Assembly (NCBI GenBank): GCA_022570795.1
Contig: JAKUDP010000002.1
Location: forward strand, 1,860,001-1,924,000
Direction: 5' to 3'
Origin: Sphaerulina vaccinii
Lineage: Eukaryota > Ascomycota > Dothideomycetes > Mycosphaerellales > Mycosphaerellaceae
Length of the DNA stretch: 64,000 bases
The first letter of the stretch is position 1. Every line of letters begins with the position of its first letter. Made by a program: the position numbers and the translations under genes. Below, piece after piece: positions 1-10,649 of this stretch. The notes below the pieces were generated by a model that was not told where the DNA came from, made no database searches, and saw nothing but the letters and a program-made list of their open reading frames with translations.

Positions 1-956
1 TCCTCTTCTTCCATCCTCGCCCAAAGTCCCATGGCAGCTTCAGGTCGATAGCAAGCTTCAGCCATCATGAGAAGACCGATATAATCCGCCTCGGACTCCT
101 GCGCTCGACTTCCAGGGAGTTGGAAAGCGAAGGTTGAGACGGAGTTGCCGATTTCGGGGGCGATGCCGAAGGCCAGGCCCAAAAGGGGTAATATGAGAAG
201 CCACATACTTTGGGATGCGCGCTCGGCTGCGTGGTGGGCCACGTTGTGGGCGATTTCATGCCCCAGAACTGCTGCTAGGCCATCCTCACCTTGACAGATG
301 TCCAGAATGCCTCTGAAGACGAAGACTTTCCCTCCTGGGATTACGAAGGCGTTCTTCATAGGATCGTCTATGACTTGGATCTTCCAATCCTCTCCTTCTA
401 ATCCAGAATGCGGTAGTAACCTTTGCAACACTCTCTCAACCATTTTATGTTCCTTACTCCAACTGGGCATTAACTGTTTCCCGAATTGCTGCATGACTTT
501 TTGATACTCTTGATCTCCCATTCCCTTTTCTCTTTCAGGAGAGATTATATTGAAGCGTTTGCGATTCGAGACTGGTACGGTTTCGAGGTTGTAGATGTAG
601 ATTGTTGCGACTCCGCCGGAGATTGCTGTGACTTGGAAGTAGAAGGTCGGTTGATCCGCCCAGCGCTTGAATAGACCGGAGGCTGTTTGGAATTGGGATT
701 GGTTGAACATGGGTCGGCGGCCATATGCATATTGTCTCTTCTGTTGCTGTTGCCAGATGTGCTGCTGCCAGTTGGTGTCGTTTCTGGGGCGTGTTCGTGA
801 GGCTGTGCTGAAGGTGTTGCGCTGGGCGCTTCGGTAGACATCATGCCATTGTATTCGTGATGGCGTCGGTATGGAGATGATCGTTCGAGGGGTCGTTCGT
901 GATGCTGCTTGCCGAAAGGCCATCAATATCCTTCGTGTGGCCATCCTGACTAGCAT
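1..956 (-). CDS. OMA1: OMA1-like mitochondrial inner-membrane metallopeptidase (M48), 3' end outside window
   Basis: Open frame of about 318 codons on the minus strand, running off the left edge, so the C-terminus is missing. The ATG at 956 is the first in frame after an upstream stop; a second ATG lies at 944. The N-terminus is rich in Arg and lacks acidic residues (MATRRILMAFRQAASRTT from the second Met), as in mitochondrial presequences. A hydrophobic stretch near residue 110 is followed by the zinc motif HEIAH at about residue 228, a hydrophobic segment (LLILPLLGLAFGI) and the downstream ESEAD signature that supplies the third zinc ligand at about residue 285. Known role of the family: an ATP-independent protease of the inner membrane that cleaves misfolded membrane proteins and stress substrates. 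No intron was seen in the visible part. OMA1 is favoured over other M48 members because of the presequence plus the HEIAH/ESEAD spacing. Confidence 0.9.
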   Translation of the reverse strand, partial: MLVRMATRRILMAFRQAASRTTPRTIISIPTPSRIQWHDVYRSAQRNTFSTASRTRPRNDTNWQQHIWQQQQKRQYAYGRRPMFNQSQFQTASGLFKRWADQPTFYFQVTAISGGVATIYIYNLETVPVSNRKRFNIISPEREKGMGDQEYQKVMQQFGKQLMPSWSKEHKMVERVLQRLLPHSGLEGEDWKIQVIDDPMKNAFVIPGGKVFVFRGILDICQGEDGLAAVLGHEIAHNVAHHAAERASQSMWLLILPLLGLAFGIAPEIGNSVSTFAFQLPGSRAQESEADYIGLLMMAEACYRPEAAMGLWARMEEE

Positions 957-1500
957 TCGGTGTGTGGGTGCTATCTCCTCTCCCTCTAGGTGATGGTGAC
1001 TGCTGCCTTGAGGGGAAGATAATCAGTCAACACGAGAAGCCACACTGAACAAGTAGAAAGAGGAACTGATGCAGAGATGCGAAGACGAGACCTGCTGGCT
1101 CAGATAAGGGGGGAAAGAGCCACTGATGGACTTAGGTGATACCCGCTACTGTATCACCGTCTATAGTGCAGCTTCTGACCTTGCGATAGGACAGATGGTA
1201 TATCAGAAGGAAGGCGCGCTAAGGGATTTCGCTCTTGGTACCGTACCTAGCTGAGGCTGAGGCTGAGGACATATCAAACTGGCTCTCCATCTTGCGGAAC
1301 TCGACACTCAGCATCATTACATTTCTGGTCATGGACGATGTGGTTGATCTGTTCGTGGTCGCTGCTGTGCAAGGAGCTGTGTCTCTTTGGAGCAAGCACG
1401 TGCGGCTATCAGAGATGAAGAAGGGCAAGGTGATAAGCAGAATGGACGTAACTGAACACCATTGTTGTACATAAAAGGCTACAATATACCGTATTTCTGG
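957..1500. other. Intergenic region between OMA1 start and antiporter 3' end
   Basis: Holds the OMA1 promoter and leader. It contains the 66-bp block at 1022-1087 that recurs at 33346-33411 and a short CTGAGG run near 1250. No other gene is supported. Confidence 0.5.
1022..1087 (+). repeat. 66-bp block shared with 33346-33411
   Basis: Begins ATCAGTCAACACGAGAAGC and ends AACTGATGCAGAGATGCG plus AAGACG. The same ends, with a diverged middle that needs one insertion and one deletion, occur at 33346-33411, also 66 bp long. Here the block lies 66-131 bp upstream of the OMA1 start codon, in reverse orientation to the gene. It could be a shared promoter element, a MITE-like relic or part of an old duplication. 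Confidence 0.75.
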
Positions 1501-3955
1501 TTATGAACCCTTCCGCCTCGATGGAGAAGGAAAGACCTGACCTGACCTCGCAGCCTGAACCACGACCACACTAGCGGAGACATTCTGCTCCAGCAGCAGA
1601 TCTGCCACAAGGCCCAAACATCGCGACACATTCGACTCTGCCAATGGGATATTTCTCCCAACGAAGACAAGATCTCCGCCATTGAACGAATTCCGTCCCA
1701 CCTCTGTTGCAGCATCGGAAACAGCATCGGAGACAGGATCATATCCTATACTTGTGCGGAACGTGACCCGGGTCCGGAGAGCTTCGGCAATATTGTGTTG
1801 AATGGTAATAAAGAATTCATCATCGTCTTCATCCTTGTTGATGTTTCCAGAAACGCGAATCTTGCCCTCAGGCAGGGACTTTGGATCGATACTGCTGACA
1901 GGGGTTTCTTCTGCAGCGGCGGCATGATCACCACGTAATTGGTAATGAATCATAGTTATGGTGAGCTCAGGATTTGAGGCCAGCTGTAGAGCCAACCGCA
2001 CAGCTGCACGTCCATCTGCACCACCAAAGAATGGCACAAAGATGTGGTGGCTTCGATCTACTGCTGGAAGTTCGGTGATGTTGCCACGGCGGCCGCCCCT
2101 GGCATAGAGTCGTTGTGTCAGCGCTAAGGGCGACTGTTCGAGGCTTCCGCTGAAGTTTCTGTTAACGAAGACGGCACTGGCACCGCGATAGCTGTCGACT
2201 GTCTCGGCGATGAACTTGGAGTAGGCGTCGCTGCGAAGCTTCCGTTCTATGGTGTTCTTGGATACCATGGGAGCTTCGCTGAGGCTTCCGGTTTCTGTCC
2301 AGGGCAGAAGCAGCATATCAGACGATTCTTCGATGGCGCGAGTCACCAAGGTGTCGGAGTAGGATTCCTCGGGTACTACGGCGACCTCTCCAGATACTGC
2401 CAGGTTGTAGAGCTGACCGAGCACACGAAAGGCGTTCAGTACTGGGTCGAAGGCGCTGAGAGAGTCGGCTTCGGAGACTGTCATGACACTCCCCAGTCGA
2501 GCCGTGAGCTGTACAATTCGCATGCCATGAATCGACACAATTGGCCTCCTCTTCTCTTCGCTGCCTGACCCGCGCAGTGAGCCCTTGGAGTCGCGGTGAG
2601 GATGTGTAGACTCTGCTGGCCTACCACCAAATAACGAGACAAATGCAAGCGTATTGGGCCTAGAAAATAGTCAGCCCCATATCCTGCAGTCATGACAACT
2701 CAAACACTCACATATTGTCAAGGCGAAGGTAGACTAGTAGGCTTTGGACATCGGTCCTGACCTTGTGCTTCTCGCGATCGACCAGAGTGTCTTCGGAGGC
2801 GCCACCACGAATTGGTAGACCAGTGTCCCAGTCGATTTCGCCACGCTTCCACGCTTCCAGCTTCTTCTGGTACCATGGTGGGTATAGGACTGACGTGAGC
2901 GGCGTGGTAGCAAACGTGGTAACAAGCGCCATGACAACAAACTGTTCTTGGTGTCAGCTCATGTTTACTTCGCTTCATGGCCTGTGATGCTCACCATGGT
3001 GAACACACGCGTACTCAGGATCTTGGCCTGCAGGCCAATATTGAGCACGATAAGCTCCACAAGTCCCTTACAGGACATCAGAGCGCCAATGGCGAATGAT
3101 TCTCGCCAGACAAGCCCATTCAGTCTTGCGGCTACGGCGCAGCCAAAGAACTTGGAGCAGAAAGCAACGATCGTGACGGCGACGAGGTATGCCCAAGTCT
3201 TACCGCTATCCAATAAGCCGAGATTGGTATTGAGGCCCGATAATGTGAAGTATAGCGGCAGAAAGAGTGTCATCATCAGATCTTCGATTTTCTCGGTGAC
3301 CTTGATAGCAAATCCACCTTCATGTGGCATGATGAGACCTGCGAGAAATGCACCGAAGATCGGATGCACGCCTATAGCTCCGGTGAAGAACGATGATCCA
3401 AGACACTGCGAGTGAGATCAGTCGGCGGTCGCGAGCACTATCTTGATCTAGACTCACCAGAAGGATCGTAACAACCATCACACCTTGCGTTGGGCCGTCC
3501 TGCAGTGAGTGAGTCCTTCGAAGCATCCACATGAAGCACGGACGAACAGCAAAGGCCAGAAAAAGTGCCCAGCCAGCGGCACACAGAATGATATAGAGTG
3601 CGACCACCCCACTACCAGCATTGACAAGCGCAACGCATAGTGCTAGCAGCACCCAGCCAACAACATCGTCGCCTACGCCCGAGGCCAACGTGATGATTCC
3701 CACAGGCGTAGATAACAGTTGCAATTCGGTAAGGATACGGCAAAGCACTGGAAACGCAGTGATAGCCATTGCCACGCCGATAAAGAGCAGAAAGGTCCCA
3801 TAAGGTATGTCCACGGTCCCCGCCTCGTTTCTCAATTCATGGTATATACCATGAGATATGGCTGCACCGAAGCCGAAGGGGACGATCAGTCCAAGACTGC
3901 TGACGCTCAGAGCAATTTTCCACTTGCTGAAGAAGTAGCGCAAGTCGACCTCCAG
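1501..3955 (-). pseudogene. K+/H+ antiporter (KHA1-type, CPA2), 5'-truncated
   Basis: Four exons on the minus strand: 3955-3458, 3405-2995, 2941-2712 and 2659-1501, with introns of 52, 53 and 52 bp in matching phases, giving about 765 residues. The first residues are LEVDLRYFFSKWKIALSV, which is internal in this family. They are followed by the remaining Na+/H+-exchanger membrane segments (SGVGDDVVGW, HPIFGAFLAGLIMPHEGG, FTLSGLNTNLG, SCKGLVELIVLNIG) and a long soluble C-terminal regulatory region with universal-stress-like folds. The family normally has about 100-130 more N-terminal residues with the first membrane helices. Here a TGA at 3958-3956 lies directly before LEVD, where a Gly codon is expected, and no N-terminal exon was found on this strand up to 6.6 kb. 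An unrelated plus-strand gene starts 65 bp away. The downstream exons and splice sites are clean, so truncation is probably recent. A short downstream start giving an expressed fragment cannot be excluded. Confidence 0.8.
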
Positions 3956-4019
3956 TCATCGTCCATCTCGACTTGTGCGTGCGAGAGGGACTTCCGAAGC
4001 TTCATCGTGCTGATATGAG

Positions 4020-5762
4020 ATGGCCATTGGAAACGTCGAGGACTCATGGAGTATAGATGCCGGCGGAGAAGTGCTGAAGGTAGTGTCCGCTATCGTCACG
4101 GCCTTCTCGATTGCAGCGGATACACTGGACGCGATCAAGACTCGCAAAGAGGGGAATGAACGCAAGCTCGATCACGACGTGGAGGAGTTGTTGAAGATGA
4201 AGATATTATGGAAGTCATTGTCCGAGGTAGGTGAGATGTTTTGCAAGAAGACGACGACGACGACGCGTCGTTTGTCGAAGCGCCAAGACTGACTCGACTG
4301 GCCCGATTTTCTGTAGGGCAAAACACTTTGTCGCAGACATTGCGATCATCGACGACAAAAATGTGGCGAGGCGTTCTGCATTGGCGATGCCATCGCGCTG
4401 CCTGCGCTCAAAGACGTGGTGTTTGTGCTGCAGGCTGAGATCGTGCAGCCTCTGCTGCTGGCTCGCGATCAGGAAGACGCGACGGTGGACTCCGTGCTGC
4501 TCCATGAGACTTCCATCACCTGTCGCACCGATGCCACGCGCATCGTGGACAGCCTGTGCCAGCGCATCTCTGCCAGCTTCGAACGAGAGCTGATTCGGCA
4601 GGTCACTACTGCACCTGCACCCTCCTTCTCTAGTGGGAGTGAGCGTCTATCAATCCTCACTACTCTGCCCGACACGGTGTATGTTGAGAAGCCACGCCGT
4701 ATACCACCCTCGACTGCCTCCTTTGTGCAAGCAGCAGAAACAGAGTCTACTGTGTTTGGAGAAGAGGAATCTGACGCTCTGATTGAAGCCGAAGCCGTTT
4801 GGCTATCGCCCAGAATTGACAAGGTCGATGAAGATGAACTCACTCGCGCGTCGGCAGAAGCACCAGAAGCTCACAGACGTGCATGCGATGCACACCTCGA
4901 CGAGAAACTGGGACCATTAGCTGATTTAGACAACGAGAAGTTTCCCGCTTGTCTAACGCAGGCCGACTATCAAGATCGCCTCCTGACCCTTCCCAAAGGA
5001 CAAGAGAATGTATGGCACCCGCTGTCACGTCCCGGTGAGTGCTTGAAAGGTCCACTGCAAGATTTCATGGCCACTAACAATCGGCGTCAGCAATGCACAA
5101 CCGATATCATGGATTCTGTAAGGGTGCTTGGCAGATACGTAGAGCGGTGCGGCGGTGAAAGTCATATATGCATCAAAGAACTGTACACTGATAGTATTGC
5201 AGGCACAGGATGGACTTCAAGTCGAATTGACACCTGCCTCGAAAGAGCCAATTCTTCATTGGCAATGTACAGCATGCAAATTTCGCTCGAAGGCGCCCAG
5301 CGCAGATGCGCTGCCCGATCACATTCTCTTCAACCAGAAGTACAATGTGCGTTATCGATGGCTGTTTCTGGCAAAGTCTCATCGGAGTGCCAGCAGTTCA
5401 TGGTGGGTACGTCGCATATGCCCGCAGACTGGTGACTGATCAATGGTACTCGCACAGTGACGACCCTGAGAATTACAAATACGGCTGCATTTTCTGCGCG
5501 GCTGATAGGTATTACCACTGCCGAATTCGAGAGGTTTGAGCATTTACTCGTTCACATCATGTCGAAACATAAGACCCCAATGATGAATCCGGAGATACAA
5601 GCCAAGACGAAATGTACGACGGGAGGAATCGCTGGACGAAAACAGGACTGGGATGTCATGCTACCCGATGGCAACAGCAAAGTCACAATTACAGCGGCTG
5701 ACGAACTCCTCATGGCAGCTAGCAAGATGTGGAATCGTAGGAAGAGCAAGAGCAAGAAGTAA
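4020..5762 (+). CDS. Uncharacterised fungal protein with C-terminal Cys-rich module; frame break near 5508
   Basis: Five exons with consistent phases: 4020-4226, 4317-5034, 5091-5146, 5203-5402 and from 5458. The third intron uses a weak GTGCGG donor. The N-terminus is a helical region (MAIGNVEDSWSIDAGGEV) followed, after the first intron, by a basic Cys/His stretch (CRRHCDHRRQKCGEAFC). The middle is acidic. The C-terminal part has the pieces GFCKGAWQIRRA, HWQCTACKF, VRYRWLFLAKSH and YKYGCIFCA, an arrangement I associate with a widespread fungal family of unknown function. After CIFCAAD (about 5508) the frame ends within a few codons, while the adjacent frame continues the family-like pattern (EFERFEHLLVHIM, KTKCTTGGIAGR) to a stop at 5760. 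A single-base indel would join them, so the allele may be broken near its end. It lies head-to-head with the truncated antiporter. Confidence 0.6.
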
Positions 5763-6642
5763 CAAAGCAGTCTAGTGTTTCGCTCGCGTTCCATGACATG
5801 ATCGGCCGGGCCACGACAACATCAACAAGCTTGAGAAGCACTACTTCGAATATGCAACAGATGGCTTGACTCAGCTTCAGCTCATTGCCCTATAACAGAT
5901 GACAACGCTACAAGTCGATCTTGTTGTGCGGGGTTCTTTCGTCCTTCGAAGCGGGACTGGTATCGGCGATAGTCTAGCGAACATAGAGCAAAGGAACGGC
6001 CGCTCAGTGACCCGAACGAAGATCCAGCGCTACTGCAGATCAGACGAGCAGTTAGTGGGAGTACGAAGCAACAAGTCTTCGAGAGTTGTTAGAGAGGCCG
6101 GGTACCTCGCCCATAACTGCCTTGCTCATCCATACATGCCTTGGCAGTCACCAGCCTAGCCGCCTTATACTCCAAGCGTGTACACTAGACCAGCACAACC
6201 AGGCTCACGGCATTTGACTCCGACTCTAATACATCCGACAACCTGGTTCGAACATACATACATTCATTGGAACCACATGCGATCGAAGCAGTGCGGCGAG
6301 ACACTACCACTTGAATGTCTATTGTTCGGCACGATGTTAGCGCAGCGCACTTCTTGCCTAGGATACTCGCCCACAGCGCCTTCATCATCTGGCAGATCTA
6401 TGGTCCTGGCAGATGCTGGTGCTCATAGCCAGAGAGCACCTGTGTCCCATCGAGGGCACAGGCAAGCGGCATGGAGTGTGAGCAGATGTATCACTGATTA
6501 GCAGTGTTGACACCCAGTCGTACGGAAGATCTTCTCCCACATCGTATACTTAGAGCCTGGACGACTTTCAATAACTCAAGCTGCCAATCCCACACCATAA
6601 CACTCATTCCAGTCTAGACATCAACCAACCGAACTCTTGATC
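5763..6642. other. Intergenic region, no supported gene
   Basis: Only short unsupported frames on both strands. The last 100 bp before 6643 are pyrimidine- and CA-rich, as expected for the leader of the secreted protein gene that follows. Confidence 0.4.
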
Positions 6643-6974
6643 ATGCTCTTCTCCAAGCTCCTCACCGCGAGCATTCTCATAGTATCAGCCTCCGCTGCCG
6701 CAATCAACGCTCTCGAAGCTCGCAGCATCAACGTAGTTCTCGAAGTTCGCGAAGTCGGTGCCTTAGACAAACGCGAGCGAGTCGTCACTTGCTGCCGTCA
6801 AATCGATTGTTTTCCTATCAGTCTCACAGTCACCTGTCCGTGCACTAAGAAGCAGATCGTAGGCTGTCCTGAGCCCGTAAGTCTGCATGCATAGAGGAAG
6901 TGTTATCGCAGATGTTCAGTGCTGATTGATACCTTTTGCTGTAGCAAACGCCTACTCAACGCTGTCAGAGATAA
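6643..6974 (+). CDS. Small secreted cysteine-rich protein with Kex2-type site (candidate effector)
   Basis: Two exons, 6643-6876 and 6945-6974, joined by a 68-bp intron (GTAAGT..CTGTAG) in phase 0; 87 codons including the stop. The first 20 or so residues are a classical signal peptide (MLFSKLLTASILIVSASAAA). A pro-region follows, ending in the dibasic site LDKR, then a short mature part starting ERVVTCCRQIDCF that holds seven cysteines in about 42 residues and ends in QRCQR. Without splicing the frame would end five residues past the exon boundary. This architecture fits secreted peptides processed by the Golgi protease Kex2, including effectors of plant-associated fungi. No homologue is recognised and the role is inference only. 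Confidence 0.7.
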
Positions 6975-7134
6975 TGAGATCAAGGCTAACAAGAGAGGTT
7001 GTTGGAGTTCTGTGTTGGTGGACAGTGCTGTGAAGTTCGTCAACGGAGGAGATGGATATGGGCGGCGTCGCATAATTTCTTCTTGGGCAGGACCTGATCT
7101 ACAACTTTACACTTTGTACATGCCACCTCGTCTG

Positions 7135-9168
7135 TCATCTCGATCTTCTCATCTCAAGAGGGACATCATCGTCCACCTCAGCAAGCAAACTTGTCGCGCT
7201 CGTATTCGTGGAAGACCACCACCCCTCAGGCCTTGACCTTTGTACAATAGTTTCGTCAGTCGCAGCGCTCATAGTCGCATTGGGACTACTCATATGGTGC
7301 TGTGACGGGCGTGGTATTCGCGCCTGAATGGGACTTCCAGTATTGTAGTGATGCTGATGTTGATACTGCTGCGGGGGAGTACGCTGTATCGAAGGAACTT
7401 CTGCTGCATGTTCAAGAACTGCCGAGTCCTGTAATCTGCGCTAATGGTAAGCCTTAGTCAGTCTTGCTCATCTGGTGGTAAGAGAGGGACTTACTCCTGC
7501 TGAGCCTGGTCGCATTCCTGTAGCTACCGCATCCATTATAGGAGGTCGAGAAGAGTGGCTGAACGCCGAGGGAGTGAAGGTAAGTGGCGTCTCATCGTGG
7601 TATAACTCGTCGTCGTCGCTTTCATCAAGCTGTGCTTCGCTGGTCGAAGGTCTTTCGTCCGAAAAGGCAGGCGCTTGGAAACTGTTCACGCTGTGATGAC
7701 GACTTCGCTCATCATCGGAATAGCCAGGAGGCGCTGAGCCATTTGGAGTCACGGCGGTAGTGTCGAAGATGCTTGGACGTGACGCTCGCCATCCTAGAGC
7801 TTGCTGCTTGTTCTGGCCTTGCCGGCTGTAGCTTTCCAAGGCTTCGAGCACATGAGGGAATACAAGCTTGTCAACATCGCTGGCCCAGAGAAGATCCAAA
7901 TGCTCGTATTTTGGCACGCACTTCGCAATGGTATGCTTCGGCAACTCTTTCAGCATGAGCTTGATATCTACCAAGCTGTCACTGCCGCCATAGACAAGTA
8001 CGATGGGTGTCCTGATGTTCTTGGTGGGAAATTTGGCCACCTTGTAGTACTTGCTGCCAGTGCTGAAGCTTGTTGGACTTGTCACTTCATCATCAAACAT
8101 CTGGAACTTGCCATTTCGAATGATCTGGAACCAGTGAACCACACTCTTCGTGCTGGTGAAGGAGAAGAGATGTGGGTATGCAGCCAGCTTCTGGTGTGGT
8201 GCAATGTTCAGAGCCTTCCAACCAAACAGGAATCGCAAGCTATTGTCGATGACCCAGGAAAAGATGGCCGGATATAGTAGAGCTTGCCACATAGTAGTGC
8301 TACCAAGAATCGCTCGTCTTCCAAACAGCAGATACAGCACTTCTGGATTTGACTTGACCAGCGAGCTGACTAGACCAGAAGCAATCCCAGGCGGTGCCAT
8401 TGCAGGTGCAAGCGCAACAAAGACGTCGACTTTCGTGTTGAGCGTTGGGTGGATTGACAGAGTAGCAAAGGCTTGAGCAGTGCCTTGGCTGAAGCCTATA
8501 TAGGATAGACTTGGCTGATATGTAGTTTCCAGGATATAGTTGATGCTATCCGGGATATCGTGGAAGGCGAACTGGTCCATACTAAAGTTCCAGAACTTGG
8601 TATCTGTTGGTCCATAGTGCAAGCACTTCTTGCTGTACTTGTTGCCCCGATTGTTCCCCAGCCAGACATCGTAGCCTTGCTCGACGAGGAGAAAGGGCAG
8701 ACACCGTTCCTTCTCTGTCAGACACACCCAGACTTCAGAGTTCATCATGAGACCGTGGTGTAGGTAGACGACCTTCTTCTCCACACTGCCTGGTCCTGCA
8801 TTGACGCGCTGGTCTTCCTCGCCTCTGCGGTGCGCAAGGCGGTGAATACCCAGTAAGTAGCCATCGCCAGTCTGCACGACATGCTCTTCTGCCAGATAGC
8901 CATACAGCTCACACAGCTCCACGAAGTCGTGGGCTTGTGCTATGGGACTCGACACATTCTTCTTCTTGTTGCGGGCGCGTCGCGAGTATGGCGAAGACAG
9001 GCTATTGAAGGCACTCCGACTGAGCCGGTACAGTCCTCGGATGATGGGAGTCGGTAGGAGCAGCGTAATGGTGCGCGCGACGACTTCGAGAAGGGCGATC
9101 GCAAAGGACGCGGCGAGCGCAAGAAACTCGTGGAAGTACAGTCGTCCGATGAGTGGAATGGGCGCCAT
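7135..9168 (-). CDS. Steryl-ester/acid lipase family alpha/beta hydrolase
   Basis: Two exons, 9168-7495 and 7440-7135, with a 54-bp intron (GTAAGT..ATTAG) in phase 0; 659 residues. The start at 9168 (MAPIPLIGRLYFHEF) is preferred over an in-frame ATG at 9288 because it opens directly into a membrane-anchoring hydrophobic segment (residues 10-45), typical of the lipid-droplet steryl ester hydrolases Tgl1/Yeh1/Yeh2. The lipase cap begins with EEHVVQTGDGYLLGIHRL. HHGLMMNSEVW is the oxyanion region, GFSQG the nucleophile elbow, YGGSDSLVD carries the acid and YEHLDLLW the catalytic His. The last 200 residues are low-complexity and probably disordered; without the second exon the protein would end a few residues after the donor. 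Expected role: hydrolysis of steryl esters or triacylglycerol at membranes or lipid droplets. Confidence 0.88.
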
Positions 9169-9376
9169 TGTGCTGTATTTCACATTGACCACTACATGGC
9201 TATGAGAAGAAGAACTCGAACAGCGGTGACTTGATGAACATCCCACGGGCGTGTTGAGAAGCTCTGGTCGAATGGTACATGTATTCATTTGATGTCATTG
9301 TCACATGCGCGGCCGTTTCCGTCCCATACCCGTCGATCCACCCGGCCTCCCTCTTTTCTACACTTCTGCACTTTAA

Positions 9377-10197
9377 CTACTTTCCACAAGTCGTGAACTT
9401 CACATTATCAAGACCCAGTCCAACATCTACATTCAACGCAGCATCAGCTCCCGTGAGACTATACTGAAAGGTGGCAAACTGGATCTTCGAGCAGCCTTTT
9501 ATCGGACCAGAATATTGCATGGCCTCTGCCTTGGTCGGGTCGGAGTCGAAGAAGAACTGCTGCGAACAGATCTCTTGGGCAGTCGAGAGGTCTTTCTCGT
9601 CACCGCGATAGCCTGCGTGCAGAATCAGCTTGGCTCCGACGCAAAGAAGGCTTCCTTACCGGTCATTGTCACTAGACATGGAGCTGGAAGTCCCACCACG
9701 CCTTGTCCGAGGTTGACGGCGCAGCCGTAGTAGAACTCTTGGAGAGTAAAGGATGACACGTTGCTGTTGGCATAGTTGATGCTGATCAGAGGAGTGCCTG
9801 CTAGCGCTTGAGTCGCTGAAATGGTCGCGGCATAGCTGGGAACAGTGAGCCTTCACATCGAGATTGTAGTACTGAAGTGGTAAGCTATACTCACTTCAGG
9901 GGTGACTCGGGCACCAGTTGGGGCTGAGAGGTATTCTGGATGTCCTGATTGACGACGATGAATGACTGCCAGCTGAGTCCTTTGTAATCAATTGGGATCG
10001 CTGGTCCTGGCAGCACGCTGTTGTTGGGTAATTCGTCGAACTGCAGAATTGTCAGCTTCATGGGGCACATCGTGTTGGAGTATGCATACATTAGCCTGCT
10101 GCTGTATCGTCCTACAGGTTCGATCCTCGGTTATAGCAGCTGATACACAACCAGCAACCAGGTATGCCCAGAATAACTTTTTGCCAATGAGACCCAT
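9377..10197 (-). CDS. Secreted protein of unknown function
   Basis: Four exons, 10197-10090, 10040-9895, 9850-9660 and 9612-9377, with introns of 49, 44 and 47 bp in matching phases; 226 residues. The N-terminus MGLIGKKLFWAYLVAGCVSA is a signal peptide. The mature part contains NNSVLPGPAIPIDYKGLSW, FIVVNQDIQ, FTLQEFYYGCAVNLGQG, CLVTMTGYRGDE and a C-terminal DVGLGLDNVKFTTCGK. The ending LDNVKFTTCGK and the mix of Tyr, Trp and four or more cysteines suggest a disulphide-stabilised beta-sandwich, as in many extracellular fungal proteins of unknown role. None of the exons alone is long, so the gene is easily missed. It lies 208 bp downstream of the lipase start on the same strand. Confidence 0.78.
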
Positions 10198-10649
10198 TGT
10201 CCGGAATAATTGATGATGATGCGTATGAAAAGGTGAAATGAAGAAAGGCCTAGTGTGCGCCCACGAATATATTATATGCTTCTTATTAAATCTGTCTTCT
10301 CAAAGCAGCTGAATTGGTAGGATTAAACTTAGAGAGTACTGTATAATGCTTTGTCAAGCGAATCATGTTAGACGAGCAAATACACTACATCCTACACGTG
10401 TGAAACCCTAAGCCACATGGCTCCCGCATAGCATCGAGTGCCGCTCATATTTGGACATTCACAGTTGTTCCACTGCGTTGTAAGTAAAAGCTCTCATACC
10501 CTGCCACGTTGTAGCAATCCTCCGGATATACGGCATCGTAGTGACAGATCTACAACAACAACATCTCAAACTTCATGCCTTCTCTGTCCGAGCGCCTATT
10601 CCACTCTTCATACACACTCGAGCTTTCGACACACCGACCACCGCACAGA
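10198..10649. promoter_or_regulatory. Divergent promoter region
   Basis: Separates a minus-strand secreted protein gene from a plus-strand membrane protein gene, so it must hold both promoters. An AT-rich stretch lies around 10265-10350. No specific binding site is claimed. Confidence 0.4.

Noticed and set aside
6240..6260. GGTTCGAAC string resembling a tRNA T-loop
   Set aside because: No D-arm, anticodon arm or matching acceptor stem could be placed around it.
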